Positions 54,126 to 63,623 are shown, counted from the first letter of the stretch. The stretch: 64,000 bases of DNA from Limnohabitans sp. Jir72 (GCF_003063575.1 NZ_NESC01000007.1:124001-188000), one strand, 5' to 3'. Notes: generated from the letters alone by a model not told the origin. Translations and numbers: made by a program.

Positions 54126-54146
54126 CATAACCAAGCCATGGATATG
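54126..54146. promoter_or_regulatory. Candidate LysR-type binding site
   Basis: CATA (54126-54129) and TATG (54143-54146) form an inverted pair 13 nt apart, 30 bp before the LysR start, in the gap shared with ligJ. This matches the T-N11-A style of LysR sites only loosely. Confidence 0.3.
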
Positions 54147-54175
54147 ACAAAATCACGCCCACAGAAAGGGTTCCC

Positions 54176-55084
54176 ATGGACCTCAAACAGCTGGAATACT
54201 TTGTGCGCGTGGCCGAGCTGGGCAGCTTCACCCGTGCCGCGCAAGCACTGAACATCGCCCAACCCGCGCTCAGCCGTCAGGTGCGACTGCTCGAAGTGGA
54301 GCTGAGGCAAAACCTGCTGGTGCGCAATGGGCGGGGCGCCACGCCCACCCAGGCGGGGCAACTGCTGCTGGAGCACGGCCGGGGCATCTTGCACCAGGTC
54401 GAGCGAGCGCGTGAAGAACTGGGCCGGGTGCGCAGCGGCTTGTCCGGCCGTGTGGCGCTGGGTCTGCCGCCCAGCGTGGCGCGGGTCATCACCGTACCCC
54501 TGACCCGTGCTTTCAGACAGCGCATGCCCGAAGCGCAACTGTCCATCAGCGAAGGCCTGTCGAGCGCCATGCAGGAAAACCTGCAAAACGGCCGCTTGGA
54601 CATCGCCGTGCTCTACAACCCCAGCCAGGTGCCCGGCATCGAGCACACCCCCCTGGTGCGAGAAGAACTGCTGCTGGTGCAACCCCGCCCACCGGGCCTG
54701 CAAGAAGACCCGCCTCCGCCGCCCATCACCTTGAAAGCAGTGGCCGCCCTGCCCCTGGTCATCCCCACCCGGCCCAACGCCATCCGCATGCATGTGGAGT
54801 CAGAAATGGCCGCCATGGGCTGCCGCCCGCAGATTGCACTGGAGATCGACGGCGTGAGCGCCATCCTGGATTTGGTGGCCGATGGTGCGGGTTATGCCAT
54901 CCTCTCGCGCAACGCCGTCATGCGCTCGGTGCGGCCTTCGGCGTTCTCGGTGCGGCCTCTGTGCGATCCACCGCTGACCATCCAGCTCAACACCGCCGTC
55001 AGCTCACTGCGGCCCACCACTTTGACGCAGCAAGCCACTTTGGCGCTGATCACCGAAGTGGCTGAGCAGTGGCTCAAGCCCTGA
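54176..55084 (+). CDS. LysR-family regulator of the protocatechuate operon
   Basis: 302-residue regulator. N-terminal helix-turn-helix MDLKQLEYFVRVAELGSFTRAAQALNIAQPALSRQVRLLE; C-terminal substrate-binding domain about 92-300 with GLPPSVARVITVPL. Its divergent place next to ligJ suggests it activates the lig operon with a pathway acid as inducer. It is convergent with the AEC transporter gene, whose stop lies directly after. Confidence 0.9.
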   Translation: MDLKQLEYFVRVAELGSFTRAAQALNIAQPALSRQVRLLEVELRQNLLVRNGRGATPTQAGQLLLEHGRGILHQVERAREELGRVRSGLSGRVALGLPPSVARVITVPLTRAFRQRMPEAQLSISEGLSSAMQENLQNGRLDIAVLYNPSQVPGIEHTPLVREELLLVQPRPPGLQEDPPPPPITLKAVAALPLVIPTRPNAIRMHVESEMAAMGCRPQIALEIDGVSAILDLVADGAGYAILSRNAVMRSVRPSAFSVRPLCDPPLTIQLNTAVSSLRPTTLTQQATLALITEVAEQWLKP

Positions 55085-56038
55085 TCAAAACGGGTGATGC
55101 TGCAACACCAGCAGCAAGGTGCTGAGCGTGAAAAACGATCCGATGGTGGTGAGCAGCAAAGCCGCCGCGCTGATGGTGCCGTGGCCGTGGCGCTGACTCA
55201 AGATGGTGAAGATGCCCAGCATGGGCAAGGCGCCCGAGAGCAAAGCGGCCGACCGCAAAGCCGGATCGGCCACCGGCATCACAAAGCTCAGAACCACAAA
55301 CATGGCCAGCGGGTGCAAGAACAACTTGCCCACAGTGATCTGCGTGACCGTGCCCTTGAGGCCTTCGGCCTTCAGACCCACCAAAGAGCCGCCAATCACA
55401 AACAGCGACAAGACCATGCTGGCTTGGGCGAACAAAGTCACCGTGCGGGCCAACGGCGCCGACAGCGCCAAGTCAAACCAAGAGAACACAAAGCCACCTG
55501 TGATGCCCCAGATCATCGGGTTCTTGACCAGGTTCTTCAGGGTCTGCGCGATCACCTGCTTCCACTGACCGGCAGGACCACCCTGTGCATCGGCCACGGC
55601 CAACAAGAAGGGGATCATCAGCAAGTTTTCAACCACCATGTTCAGCGCCAAGGCCACACCGGCCACCGGGCCCAGCGTCAAGAGCATGATGGGGTAGCCC
55701 ACAAAACCGCTGTTGGGACACGACATGCCCATGGCCATCATGCTGCTGTAGCTCAAGGAGTGGCCTTTGACTTTGCGTGCCCACAACAAGCCCAGCAGTG
55801 CCACCGCAAACGAACCCAAGGCATAGGCCAGCAAGTAATGGCCGTTGAGGATTTCACCGATGCGCCGCTGCGACAAGGCGTTGAACAGCAAAGCCGGCAA
55901 GGCCAGGTTGAGGGTGAACTTGCCAAAGACCTGCATGTCGCTTTTGACAAACATGCCCCGGCGGGTGAACACATAACCCAGCGCAATGGCCAGGTAAATC
56001 GGGCCGGTGATGCCCAGGATATGGAGGGTGGAATTCAT
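55085..56038 (-). CDS. AEC family transporter (auxin efflux carrier type)
   Basis: 317-residue membrane protein with about ten helices. ITGPIYLAIALGYVFTRRGMF at the start and SCPNSGFVGYPIMLLTLGP near residue 110 are typical. AEC members export or import organic acids such as malonate. I choose MNSTLHILG at 56038 over a longer frame. It follows the vanA-ferredoxin pair and may carry an aromatic or dicarboxylic acid. Confidence 0.88.
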   Translation of the reverse strand: MNSTLHILGITGPIYLAIALGYVFTRRGMFVKSDMQVFGKFTLNLALPALLFNALSQRRIGEILNGHYLLAYALGSFAVALLGLLWARKVKGHSLSYSSMMAMGMSCPNSGFVGYPIMLLTLGPVAGVALALNMVVENLLMIPFLLAVADAQGGPAGQWKQVIAQTLKNLVKNPMIWGITGGFVFSWFDLALSAPLARTVTLFAQASMVLSLFVIGGSLVGLKAEGLKGTVTQITVGKLFLHPLAMFVVLSFVMPVADPALRSAALLSGALPMLGIFTILSQRHGHGTISAAALLLTTIGSFFTLSTLLLVLQHHPF

Positions 56039-56061
56039 GGCAACCGTCACTGAATGGCTTG

Positions 56062-56091
56062 GCATCGCGCACAGGGTGCGGCTCCTACAAG
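56062..56091. repeat. Single arm of a family-B-like repeat
   Basis: CATCGCGCACAGGGTGCGGC followed by TCCTACAAG matches the variant arms at 60886-60972. No partner arm nearby. Confidence 0.6.
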
Positions 56092-56099
56092 CGTCAGGA

Positions 56100-56408
56100 T
56101 CACAGGTCCAGCACGAGGCGCGCTGTCTGGCTGCGCGAGCAGCAGACCATCATGCAATCGCCTTTTTCCTGCTCCTCGGGGGTCAGGTACATGTCCCAGT
56201 GATCGGGCTTGCCCGCCACCACCTGGGTGAGGCACGTGCCGCAAATGCCTTCCGAGCAGGAGAAAGGCACGTCGTGCCCAGCGTCCTGCAAGACTTTGAG
56301 GATGGATTCGTCCTTGCTGACCTTCAAGGTCTGGCCGCTTTTTTGCAGCTGCAGCTCAAAGCTGCCGTCTTCAGAAATCGGGGTTTGGGTGAGATCGGTC
56401 GCGCTCAT
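56100..56408 (-). CDS. Orphan 2Fe-2S ferredoxin related to the VanB C-terminal domain
   Basis: 102-residue protein with the plant-type cluster CSEGICGTCLTQVV and a final Cys in MMVCCSRS. It matches the ferredoxin end of class IA reductases (VanB, phthalate dioxygenase reductase), including PDHWDMYLTPEEQ, but the FMN and NAD domains are missing. It overlaps vanA by 4 bp and should pass electrons to it; the NAD(P)H reductase must be encoded elsewhere. Confidence 0.88.
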   Translation of the reverse strand: MSATDLTQTPISEDGSFELQLQKSGQTLKVSKDESILKVLQDAGHDVPFSCSEGICGTCLTQVVAGKPDHWDMYLTPEEQEKGDCMMVCCSRSQTARLVLDL

Positions 56409-57457
56409 GCGTTCACTTCCTGGTTTTGTTCTTCGGCCAAAAGGCGGTCAATGATACGGCGCGACTGCACGCCGCCTGAATCGATGTTGAGCATCAGCAA
56501 TTTGCGGTCAGGCCACTTGCTGATGTTGGCTTGCTGCAATTGCAGCATCTCCATGTCTTCATTGAAAATGCCGCCCTGCCCGGTGCGGATTTTGTCCGTG
56601 ATCGCTGCATCGTCAGGCTTGAACTGGCGCGCCATGCCCCAGTGGTACCAGTGCGAGGTCTCGGTCTCGGGCGTGATGAAGTCCACCACCACGCTGTAGG
56701 CCTTGTGCTCGGGCGCGGCGTCAAAGCCGCCCTTGCCCGCCAGCGCCACGCCGACGTCGATCATGACGTGGCTGGGCGGCGTGAAGCGGCAGATCTGCCA
56801 GCGGTCCACTTTGGCCTGCGGGTCAAGGCCATTGGCACTCATGGCCATTTGCCAAAACGGCGGGGCCTGAATGCCTTCCATGTGGCGCTGCAAGATGACT
56901 TGGTCGCCCTCAACTGAGGTGGTGCAAGGCGTCTCGTCGATCTCGGGCTGGCCGATGCTGGTCGCGTGCACATAGGTCTCGTGCGTCAGGTCCATCAGGT
57001 TGTCGATCATCAGGCGGTAATCGGCCTGGACGTGGTACAGGCCGCCGCCATAAGCCCAGGCGGGGTTGTCAAAGAACTCGAACACCGGCATCTTCGCCTC
57101 GTCGGCCTGGCTCTGGTCACCGGGCCAGACCCAAACAAAACCATAACGCTCGACCACGGCAAACGCTTTGACGGCCGGAAAGCCGCGCACGCGCTGACCG
57201 GGCATGTGCACGGTTTTGCCCTCGCAGCCCATCTCCAGGCCGTGGTAGCCGCACACCAGCTTGCCATTGCAAACCTTGCCCAGCGACAAAGGCGCACCGC
57301 GGTGCGGGCAGAAGTCTTCGACCGCCGCGACCTTGCCATCCGGGCCTTTGAAAAACGCCATCTGCTCGTTGCAAATCGTGCGGCCCAGCGGTTTGTCGCC
57401 CAGGGCGTTCAGATCGTCCAGGGAGCAGGCCACGTACCAAGTGTTTTTAATGAACAT
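56405..57457 (-). CDS. vanA: Vanillate O-demethylase oxygenase subunit VanA (Rieske)
   Basis: 350-residue Rieske non-haem iron oxygenase that demethylates vanillate to protocatechuate and formaldehyde. The Rieske site is CPHRGAPLS ... CGYHGLEM (near residues 49-74). The mononuclear iron region is MIDNLMDLTHETYVHATSIGQ (near 160), and the C-terminal NIDSGGVQSRRIIDRLLAEEQ is shared with known VanA. Protocatechuate formed here would enter the lig operon. It lies downstream of the second liv transporter. Confidence 0.92.
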   Translation of the reverse strand: MFIKNTWYVACSLDDLNALGDKPLGRTICNEQMAFFKGPDGKVAAVEDFCPHRGAPLSLGKVCNGKLVCGYHGLEMGCEGKTVHMPGQRVRGFPAVKAFAVVERYGFVWVWPGDQSQADEAKMPVFEFFDNPAWAYGGGLYHVQADYRLMIDNLMDLTHETYVHATSIGQPEIDETPCTTSVEGDQVILQRHMEGIQAPPFWQMAMSANGLDPQAKVDRWQICRFTPPSHVMIDVGVALAGKGGFDAAPEHKAYSVVVDFITPETETSHWYHWGMARQFKPDDAAITDKIRTGQGGIFNEDMEMLQLQQANISKWPDRKLLMLNIDSGGVQSRRIIDRLLAEEQNQEVNA

Positions 57458-57478
57458 GTTTCGCCTCTTTCATCCAAA

Positions 57479-58210
57479 TCAAAGCTTGCGGGCCACGCCG
57501 AGCAGACTGTCCAGCAGTTCAGGGTTGTCGCGCAGCGCCTGGGCATCGCTGGCGTGCACCACGTTGCCGTGGTCCAGCACAACAGCGCGGTGGCTGATCT
57601 TCAAGATCGCTTGCGGGTGTTGCTCCACGATGATGGCCGACAGCCCCTCTTCGCGGGTGATGCGGGCAATCGCGCGCAGCAGCTCTTCCACGATGATTGG
57701 GGCCAAGCCTTCGAGCGGTTCGTCCAGCAAGAGCAAGCGCGGGTTGAGCACCAGCGCCCGGCCCACCGCCAGCATCTGCTGCTCGCCGCCCGACAGCTGC
57801 GTGCCCAGATTGGTCTTGCGCTCGGCCAGGCGCGGGAACATCTCGTACACCCGCTCGGGCGACCAAGCGCGACTGCCACGCGTGTTGCGCCCGGGCCGCT
57901 CCACCGCCGTCAGGTTTTCGTGCACCGTGAGCGATTTGAAAATGTTGCGCTCTTGCGGCACCCAGCCAATGCCAGCAGCTGCTCGCTCGTGCGATGGCAA
58001 AGTGTGCAGCGGCTGACCGCCCAGAAAGATCTTTCCGCCGTGCTGGCGTGTTGCGCCTGCCAACGTGTCCATCAGCGTGGTTTTGCCGGTGCCGTTGCGG
58101 CCCAGCAGCGCCAGGGTTTCGCCTTCGCCCAGCGAAAAGCTGATGTCGTTCAACACCACGGCCTCGCCGTAACCGGCACTCAGGTTTTCTAGCTTCAACA
58201 ATTCAGCCAT
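57479..58210 (-). CDS. livF: ABC transporter ATPase LivF (set 2)
   Basis: 243-residue ATPase of the second Liv-type importer. Walker A GRNGTGKTT near residue 38, signature LSGGEQQMLAVGRALVLNP and Walker B LLLLDEPLEGLAP are clear. It overlaps livG by 8 bp and is followed 21 bp later by vanA, suggesting import of vanillate or a related aromatic acid. Confidence 0.93.
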   Translation of the reverse strand: MAELLKLENLSAGYGEAVVLNDISFSLGEGETLALLGRNGTGKTTLMDTLAGATRQHGGKIFLGGQPLHTLPSHERAAAGIGWVPQERNIFKSLTVHENLTAVERPGRNTRGSRAWSPERVYEMFPRLAERKTNLGTQLSGGEQQMLAVGRALVLNPRLLLLDEPLEGLAPIIVEELLRAIARITREEGLSAIIVEQHPQAILKISHRAVVLDHGNVVHASDAQALRDNPELLDSLLGVARKL

Positions 58211-58985
58211 GGGTCACCTCCTCGCCATGCCCCAAATACACCGCCTTGACCTGCGGGTCGGCCGCAATCGCTTCGGGGGTGCCTTCGGTCAGCACCGCGC
58301 CATTGACCAGCACGGTGATGCGGTCGGCAAATTCAAACACCAGGTCCATGTCGTGCTCGATCAGCAAGATCGACACTTCGGCGGGCAGCGCCGCCACGGT
58401 CTGCAAAAGCTCTTCGCGCTCACCCGCAGGCACACCGGCCACCGGCTCGTCGAGCAGCAGCACTTTGGGCTCGCAAGCCAGCGCAATCGCCATCTCCAGC
58501 AAACGGCGCTTGCCATAAGCCAGGTGCTCTGTGCGTTGGTGCATGACTTCGGTCAGTCGGAACAATTCAAGCAATGCTTCGCAGCGCTCGACCACGGCCT
58601 TGTCTTGACCCAGCACCGACCACCAACGCCCGCCCAAGCCCCGCTGCTGCGAGACCACCATGGCCAGCGTTTGCAAAGGCGTCATGCTGGCGAACAGCTG
58701 GTTGATCTGAAAAGTGCGCACCAGACCTCGGCGCACACGCTGGTGGGGTGCGAGCTGGCTGATGTCTTCACCCAGCAACTCGATGCGGCCCGATGTGGGC
58801 GGCAGCACGCCGGTGAACAAATTGATCAGCGTGGTCTTGCCCGCGCCGTTGGGGCCGATCAGCGCATGGCGTGCGCCCAAGCGCAATTCAAGATTCACGT
58901 TGTCGGTGGCGGTGATGCCACCGAATTGTTTGACGAGGCCCTGGGCCTTCAACACAACGGGTGCATTCATGACAGCTTGGTTCAT
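58203..58985 (-). CDS. livG: ABC transporter ATPase LivG (set 2)
   Basis: 260-residue ATPase. GPNGAGKTTLINLFTGVLPP (Walker A), RTFQINQLF, LAYGKRRLLEMAIAL (signature) and VLLLDEPVAGVP (Walker B) identify LivG. Start at 58985 (MNQAVMNAPVV) overlaps the livM stop by 4 bp; the longer frame is rejected. Confidence 0.93.
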   Translation of the reverse strand: MNQAVMNAPVVLKAQGLVKQFGGITATDNVNLELRLGARHALIGPNGAGKTTLINLFTGVLPPTSGRIELLGEDISQLAPHQRVRRGLVRTFQINQLFASMTPLQTLAMVVSQQRGLGGRWWSVLGQDKAVVERCEALLELFRLTEVMHQRTEHLAYGKRRLLEMAIALACEPKVLLLDEPVAGVPAGEREELLQTVAALPAEVSILLIEHDMDLVFEFADRITVLVNGAVLTEGTPEAIAADPQVKAVYLGHGEEVTHG

Positions 58986-59986
58986 TGCACACCACCTTTC
59001 TGATCGGCAGCGCGGCCAAACCACAGCCAGGGGCGAATCAAACGCTCACGCCCGACCAAGACCAGCACCACCAAAAACAGGCCAATCCAAAACGTCCAAT
59101 ATTGCGGCGTGATGCCCGAGATCACGTCGTGCATGAGCTTGAACACCACCGCGCCCACCACACCGCCATAGAGCCAGCCCACGCCGCCGATGACCAGCAT
59201 CAGCATCACGTCGGCCGAACGCTCCAGCGCAAACACATCGAGCGAGGCAAAGCCGGTGGTCTGCGCCATCAAGGCGCCTGCGGCCCCGGCCAATGCGGCT
59301 GCCACGGTGTAGACCACGGCCAAACGGTTGTGCACCGGTATGCCAATCGCCATGGCACGCAGCGGGTTGTCGCGCACCGCCATGAGCGTGGCACCCCAAG
59401 GCGAATTCACCCAGCGCCGCGCCAATGCAAACAAGACCATCAACACCGTCAGCGAATACCAAGCGGCGGTCTGACCGTACAGATCAAATTCAAAACGACC
59501 GAGCACCGGGCCCATCATCACGCCCTGCAAACCGTCAGAGCCGCCCGTGAGCCAGTCCAGCTTGTTGGCCAGCTCCATCAGGATCAGCGCCATGCCCAGT
59601 GTGACCATCAGACGCGTCAGGTCGGTGCCGCGCAAGATGGTGAGCGAACACGCCGCGCCCAGCAGCGTGGCGCAAAAGGTGCCAAACAAGAGGCCCACCA
59701 CGGGGTCGGGCATCACATGCTTGGCAAACAAGGCAGAGGCGTAAGCGCCCAAGCCCAAAAACGCCGCATGGCCCAGCGACACGATGCCGGTGTAGCCCAG
59801 CACCAAGTCGAGCGACACGGCAAACAAGGCGACGATGGCGACCTCGTTGACGATCAGCGCATGGCCCGGCACCAGCAGGGGCAAGGCAAATGCCACCAGC
59901 CAGACCAAAGGCTCCCAGCCCCGCATGCGGGCAGCGGACAAAAGTTGGGTACGCGCATCCTTGTGCGCGTTCAAAAGTGTCTTCAT
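58982..59986 (-). CDS. livM: ABC transporter permease LivM (set 2)
   Basis: 334-residue inner-membrane permease with LVLGYTGIVSLGHAAFLGLGAYAS and the coupling loop NSPWGATLMAVRDNPLRAMAIGIP. Start MKTLLNAHKD at 59986 lies one base after the livH stop. Forms the channel with LivH. Confidence 0.94.
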   Translation of the reverse strand: MKTLLNAHKDARTQLLSAARMRGWEPLVWLVAFALPLLVPGHALIVNEVAIVALFAVSLDLVLGYTGIVSLGHAAFLGLGAYASALFAKHVMPDPVVGLLFGTFCATLLGAACSLTILRGTDLTRLMVTLGMALILMELANKLDWLTGGSDGLQGVMMGPVLGRFEFDLYGQTAAWYSLTVLMVLFALARRWVNSPWGATLMAVRDNPLRAMAIGIPVHNRLAVVYTVAAALAGAAGALMAQTTGFASLDVFALERSADVMLMLVIGGVGWLYGGVVGAVVFKLMHDVISGITPQYWTFWIGLFLVVLVLVGRERLIRPWLWFGRAADQKGGVQ

Positions 59987-59987
59987 G

Positions 59988-60863
59988 TCAACGGCCTCCC
60001 TTGCGCACAAACAGCCCTTGCGGACGCCAGATCAAAATCGCGATCATCAGTGAATACACGATGAAAGAACCGAGCTTGGGCATGTAGTACTTGCCAGCCA
60101 CATCGGCAATGCCCAAGAGCAGCGCCGCCCACAACGGCCCGGTGATCGACGAGGTGCCGCCCACGGCCACCACGATCAAAAAATACACCATGAACTTGAG
60201 CGGAAAGGTCGGGTCCAAGCCCAGCACCTCGGCGCCCAGCGCCCCGCCCAAACCGGCCAAGCCCGAGCCCATGGCAAAGGTGGCGGCAAAGATCAAATTC
60301 ACCCGAATGCCCAGGCCAGCAGCCACACGCGCATCGTCCACACTGGCGCGCAAGCGGCTGCCAAAGCGGGTTTTGGCCAGCACGTATTGCAAACCCACGG
60401 TGAGCGCCGCGCACACCGCGATGATGAACAGGCGGTAGTGGCCCATGCCTAAGGCAAAGACTTCGCCGTCCCACAGCTCGGTGCGGCCGCGCAGCCAATC
60501 GGGCAGCTGCATGATCTGCTGCTGCGAGCCCATCAAATAGTCCACACTGGCCACAGACATGAAGGCCAGGCCAATCGAAAACAGCACTTGGTCCAGATGC
60601 GGCTTCTTGTACATGTGGCGGTACAGCGTGCGCTCCAGCACCGCGCCCAGCAAGGCCGTGCCCGCAAAAGCCACCGGCAGGCACAGCAAGAACGGCACGT
60701 CCAAACGCTGCATGAGCACCACTGTGAGGTAGCCGCCCACCATGGCAAAAGCACCGTGCGCCAGGTTGATGAAGTTCATCAAGCCCATGGTCACAGACAG
60801 GCCCACGGCCAAGATAAAAAGCAGCATGCCGTAGGCAACGCCGTCGAAAAGAATGGTCAACAT
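59988..60863 (-). CDS. livH: ABC transporter permease LivH (set 2)
   Basis: 291-residue permease with GLMNFINLAHGAFAMVGGYL near residue 26 and loop TRFGSRLRASVDDARVAAGLGI near 170. First permease gene after livK2; the 119-bp gap to livK holds a family-B repeat. Confidence 0.94.
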   Translation of the reverse strand: MLTILFDGVAYGMLLFILAVGLSVTMGLMNFINLAHGAFAMVGGYLTVVLMQRLDVPFLLCLPVAFAGTALLGAVLERTLYRHMYKKPHLDQVLFSIGLAFMSVASVDYLMGSQQQIMQLPDWLRGRTELWDGEVFALGMGHYRLFIIAVCAALTVGLQYVLAKTRFGSRLRASVDDARVAAGLGIRVNLIFAATFAMGSGLAGLGGALGAEVLGLDPTFPLKFMVYFLIVVAVGGTSSITGPLWAALLLGIADVAGKYYMPKLGSFIVYSLMIAILIWRPQGLFVRKGGR

Positions 60864-60885
60864 GTGATGGGTACAAATGGTTTTT

Positions 60886-60972
60886 TGTAGGAGCGCACCC
60901 CGTGCGCGAAGTGCGGTGGATGAACGCCATTGTTGGCGGTGCCACCATCGCGCACAGGGTGCGCTCCTACAG
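60886..60972. repeat. Family-B variant inverted repeat between livK2 and livH2
   Basis: Arms TGTAGGAGCGCACCCCGTGC (60886 on) and the complementary arm from about 60947 to 60972 (GCGCACAGGGTGCGCTCCTA) flank a variable loop. In mRNA it would form a hairpin after livK2, comparable with the hairpin after livK1. Confidence 0.8.
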
Positions 60973-60982
60973 GGGGAAGGCC

Positions 60983-62149
60983 TTACTTGGTCTTGCCCGG
61001 GTCTTTCACGTCCTTGAGGGTCGAGAACTCCTGGTTGTAGAGCTGGCCATTGACCTTCTCCACCTTGCGGATGTAGATGTTGTGCACCACGTCGCGGGTT
61101 TGCGCGTCGATGAACATCGGGCCACGTGGGCTTTCAAACACTTGGCCTTTCATCGCGTCGAGCAGTGCCTGGCCGCCTGCGCCCTTGGTGGCCTTGGCCG
61201 CTTCGTAGATCACGCGCATGCCGTCGTAACCGCCCACCGCCATGAAGTTGGGGCGCAGGCCGTTGTTGGCCTTCTCGAATGCCGCGACAAACTTCTTGTT
61301 CAAAGCCGAGTTGTGCGAGGCCGAGTAGTGGTGCGAAGTCACCACGCCGTTGGCCACATCACCCATGCTGTTCAAGATGTCGTCGTCGGTGATGTCGCCA
61401 GTGCCGATCAGCTTGATGCCGGCCTTGTCCATGCCGCGTTCGGCAAACTGCTTCATCAGCGCCGCGCCTGCGCCCGAGGGCACAAACACATAGACCGCAT
61501 CGGGTTTCAGGTCACGCACTTTCTGCAAGAACGGCGCGAAGTCGGGGTTGCGCATGGGCACGCGCAAGGTGTCCAGCACCTGGCCACCGTTGAACAACAA
61601 GCGGTCCTTGAAATACTTCTCGGCATCGATGCCGGGGCCGTAATCGGCCACCAGGGTCACGACTTTCTTGATGCCGTTGTTGGGCGCCCAGTCGGCAATG
61701 GCCACGGCCGCTTGCGGCAGCGTGAAGCTGGTGCGGATGATGAAGGGCGATGCTTCGGTGATGCTCGATGTGGCCGCAGCCATCACCACCAAAGGTGTTT
61801 TGGATTGGGTGGCAATCGGCGCGGTGGCCAGGGCCAGCGGGGTCAGGCCAAAGCCAGCCAGCACGCTGACCTTTTCGTTGACGACCAGCTCTTGCGCGAT
61901 GCGCTTGGTCACGTCGGGGGCGCTGGTGTCGTCCTTGACGATCAGCTCAACCTTCTTGCCCGCGACCATGTCGCCGTTTTGCGCCATGTACAGGCGCGCT
62001 GCGGCTTCGATCTGTTTGCCGGTAGAGGCAAACGGACCGGTCATGGGCAAGATCAGGCCGATCTTGAATTTGTCTTGCGCCATGGCCGTGGAAGCGGTCA
62101 TGGCCAAAGTGGCGCAAGCGATGGCGCTTAAAAATTGACGTTTTTGCAT
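60983..62149 (-). CDS. livK: ABC transporter substrate-binding protein LivK (set 2)
   Basis: 388-residue periplasmic receptor with signal peptide (FLSAIACATLAMTASTAMAQ). DKFKIGLILPMTGPFASTGKQIEAAARLYMAQNG and FGLTPLALATAPIA are Peripla_BP_6 features. Receptor of the liv set linked to vanA. The ligand is probably an aromatic carboxylate, by context. Confidence 0.93.
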   Translation of the reverse strand: MQKRQFLSAIACATLAMTASTAMAQDKFKIGLILPMTGPFASTGKQIEAAARLYMAQNGDMVAGKKVELIVKDDTSAPDVTKRIAQELVVNEKVSVLAGFGLTPLALATAPIATQSKTPLVVMAAATSSITEASPFIIRTSFTLPQAAVAIADWAPNNGIKKVVTLVADYGPGIDAEKYFKDRLLFNGGQVLDTLRVPMRNPDFAPFLQKVRDLKPDAVYVFVPSGAGAALMKQFAERGMDKAGIKLIGTGDITDDDILNSMGDVANGVVTSHHYSASHNSALNKKFVAAFEKANNGLRPNFMAVGGYDGMRVIYEAAKATKGAGGQALLDAMKGQVFESPRGPMFIDAQTRDVVHNIYIRKVEKVNGQLYNQEFSTLKDVKDPGKTK

Positions 62150-62175
62150 GCTCTATCTCCTCGTTAAAAATCGGT

Positions 62176-62943
62176 TCAGGAAGGTCGGATCAGTTGCACA
62201 CCGGGCGTGCCAGATGCCGCCGGGTCGCGCAAGGCGACCTGCATGTTTTGCCGCGCAATGCGCGAGTGCTCACGCATGAGGGCCTCGGCCCGGCCGGCTT
62301 CGCGCCGCTCGATGGCGTCCAGCACTTGGCGGTGCTGGTGCTGGGCCACCACCAGGGTGTCGCGTGCGTGGGCGTCGTTGATGTGCACCCCCACAAAGCC
62401 CGAGGCCGATGCAAAGGGCAAGCTCGATGCGCGTTCAATCTCGCGGGCCAGCACAGCGCTGTCGGCCATCTCGGACAACTGCTTGTGAAACTGGCCATTG
62501 AGCTCCACATAGGCCGAGAAAGTTTCATCGTCCAGCGAAGCGGCTTGCAACACCGCGTCGATCTGGTCCAAGCAGGCACGCGCTTGGCTGATCAAAGCAG
62601 AACGCACACCGCGCTCTGCGGCCAGGCGTGCGGCCAGGCCTTCGAGCGTGCCGCGCAACTCGATCGCATCGGCCACCTCGCGCTCAGAAAACGTGCGCAC
62701 CGCATAACCGCCACCGGGCAAGGGCTCCAGCAAGCCTTCTTGACTGAGGTGCATCAGTGCCGCGCGAATGGGCGTGCGCGACATGCCCAAGCGATCCACC
62801 AAAGCCAGCTCCGCAATGCGTGCGCCCGAGGGCAAATCACCGGCCAAGATCCACTCACGCAGGCGCTGCTGCGCCTTGACGGCTTGGGAGCCGCCTTCTT
62901 CGGCCAAGTCAGAATCCACTGCGCGAACGGGTGATGTGCTCAT
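62176..62943 (-). CDS. GntR-family regulator (FCD subgroup)
   Basis: 255-residue regulator. N-terminal winged helix (about 22-85): AQQRLREWILAGDLPSGARIAELALVDRLGMSRTPIRAALMHL. C-terminal FCD helical domain with ELRGTLEGLAARLAAERG and the metal-binding Asp/His residues in FHKQL and HQHRQVLDAI. Start at 62943; an upstream extension is the family-A repeat. Probably controls the livKHMGF-vanA operon downstream, as VanR does elsewhere. Confidence 0.89.
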   Translation of the reverse strand: MSTSPVRAVDSDLAEEGGSQAVKAQQRLREWILAGDLPSGARIAELALVDRLGMSRTPIRAALMHLSQEGLLEPLPGGGYAVRTFSEREVADAIELRGTLEGLAARLAAERGVRSALISQARACLDQIDAVLQAASLDDETFSAYVELNGQFHKQLSEMADSAVLAREIERASSLPFASASGFVGVHINDAHARDTLVVAQHQHRQVLDAIERREAGRAEALMREHSRIARQNMQVALRDPAASGTPGVQLIRPS

Positions 62944-62981
62944 GAAAGTGTGTGTTGTTGATCCGGCCCGGCAGGCGCCTT

Positions 62982-63059
62982 CGTAGGTCGGCGGCTTCAG
63001 CCCCGACATGCAGTCTGCGCCGAAGCCAACCATGTCGGGGCTGAAGCCGCCGACCTACG
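62982..63059. repeat. Family-A inverted repeat upstream of the GntR gene
   Basis: Arms 62982-63009 and 63031-63059 are reverse complements (core GTCGGCGGCTTCAGCCCCGAC) with a 21-nt loop, within the 314-bp gap 62944-63257. Confidence 0.87.
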
Positions 63060-63131
63060 GGGTGAGGGTGCAGAAACGTCAGCGTGCCGTACCGTGAGTT
63101 CGACGCATTAAACCACCAAGACCACCGTCGA

Positions 63132-63139
63132 TGTATACA
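63132..63139. promoter_or_regulatory. Candidate GntR/FCD operator
   Basis: TGTATACA is a perfect 8-bp palindrome of the kind bound by FCD-type GntR proteins, in the gap between the GntR gene and the gene at 63258. Specific regulation is inferred. Confidence 0.35.
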
Positions 63140-63257
63140 GAAAACCCTTGAAACCCCATTTTTTGCTCAAGTTTTAAGCAGAAATTTCATTCAATGTATC
63201 CAACGAGACAAGCCAAGCCCCACAGCGACAATCAAGGCATCGGAGGAAACACACCCC

Positions 63258-63623
63258 ATGGATTTGCAATTTCTTGAATTTGACTGCAGCGAAGACAGCG
63301 AAGGCGTGGTCTGTTGGGACGCGCTGGCCCAACCCGCCGCACGCCACACCCCCGCCCTGCTGCACGAAGTGACGCAGCTGCTGGCCTGGGCACACCGCTT
63401 TGGCCCGCAAGAGCCCGGCCCGCTGGAAGACGGCGCCGATTGGGACTTTGACCTGCACATCCGTGGTGGCGATGCCCCGATATCCGCCCACTGGAACAGC
63501 TCAAACCAAACGTTGGCTCTATCGCCATCACCATCGCCCAGAGAAGAAATCACCCTGAGCCTGAGCATCAGCGGCACCCCCGCATTTGCCCTCGCACTGA
63601 GAGACCACTGGAACGCCCCATGA
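63258..63623 (+). CDS. Small acidic protein of unknown function
   Basis: 121 residues starting [21 protein letters not shown], with CGGAGGAAA about 10 nt upstream supporting this start over a longer frame. Contains [25 protein letters not shown]. No family recognised. It overlaps chrA by 4 bp, so the two are coupled. Confidence 0.72.
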   Translation: MDLQFLEFDCSEDSEGVVCWDALAQPAARHTPALLHEVTQLLAWAHRFGPQEPGPLEDGADWDFDLHIRGGDAPISAHWNSSNQTLALSPSPSPREEITLSLSISGTPAFALALRDHWNAP

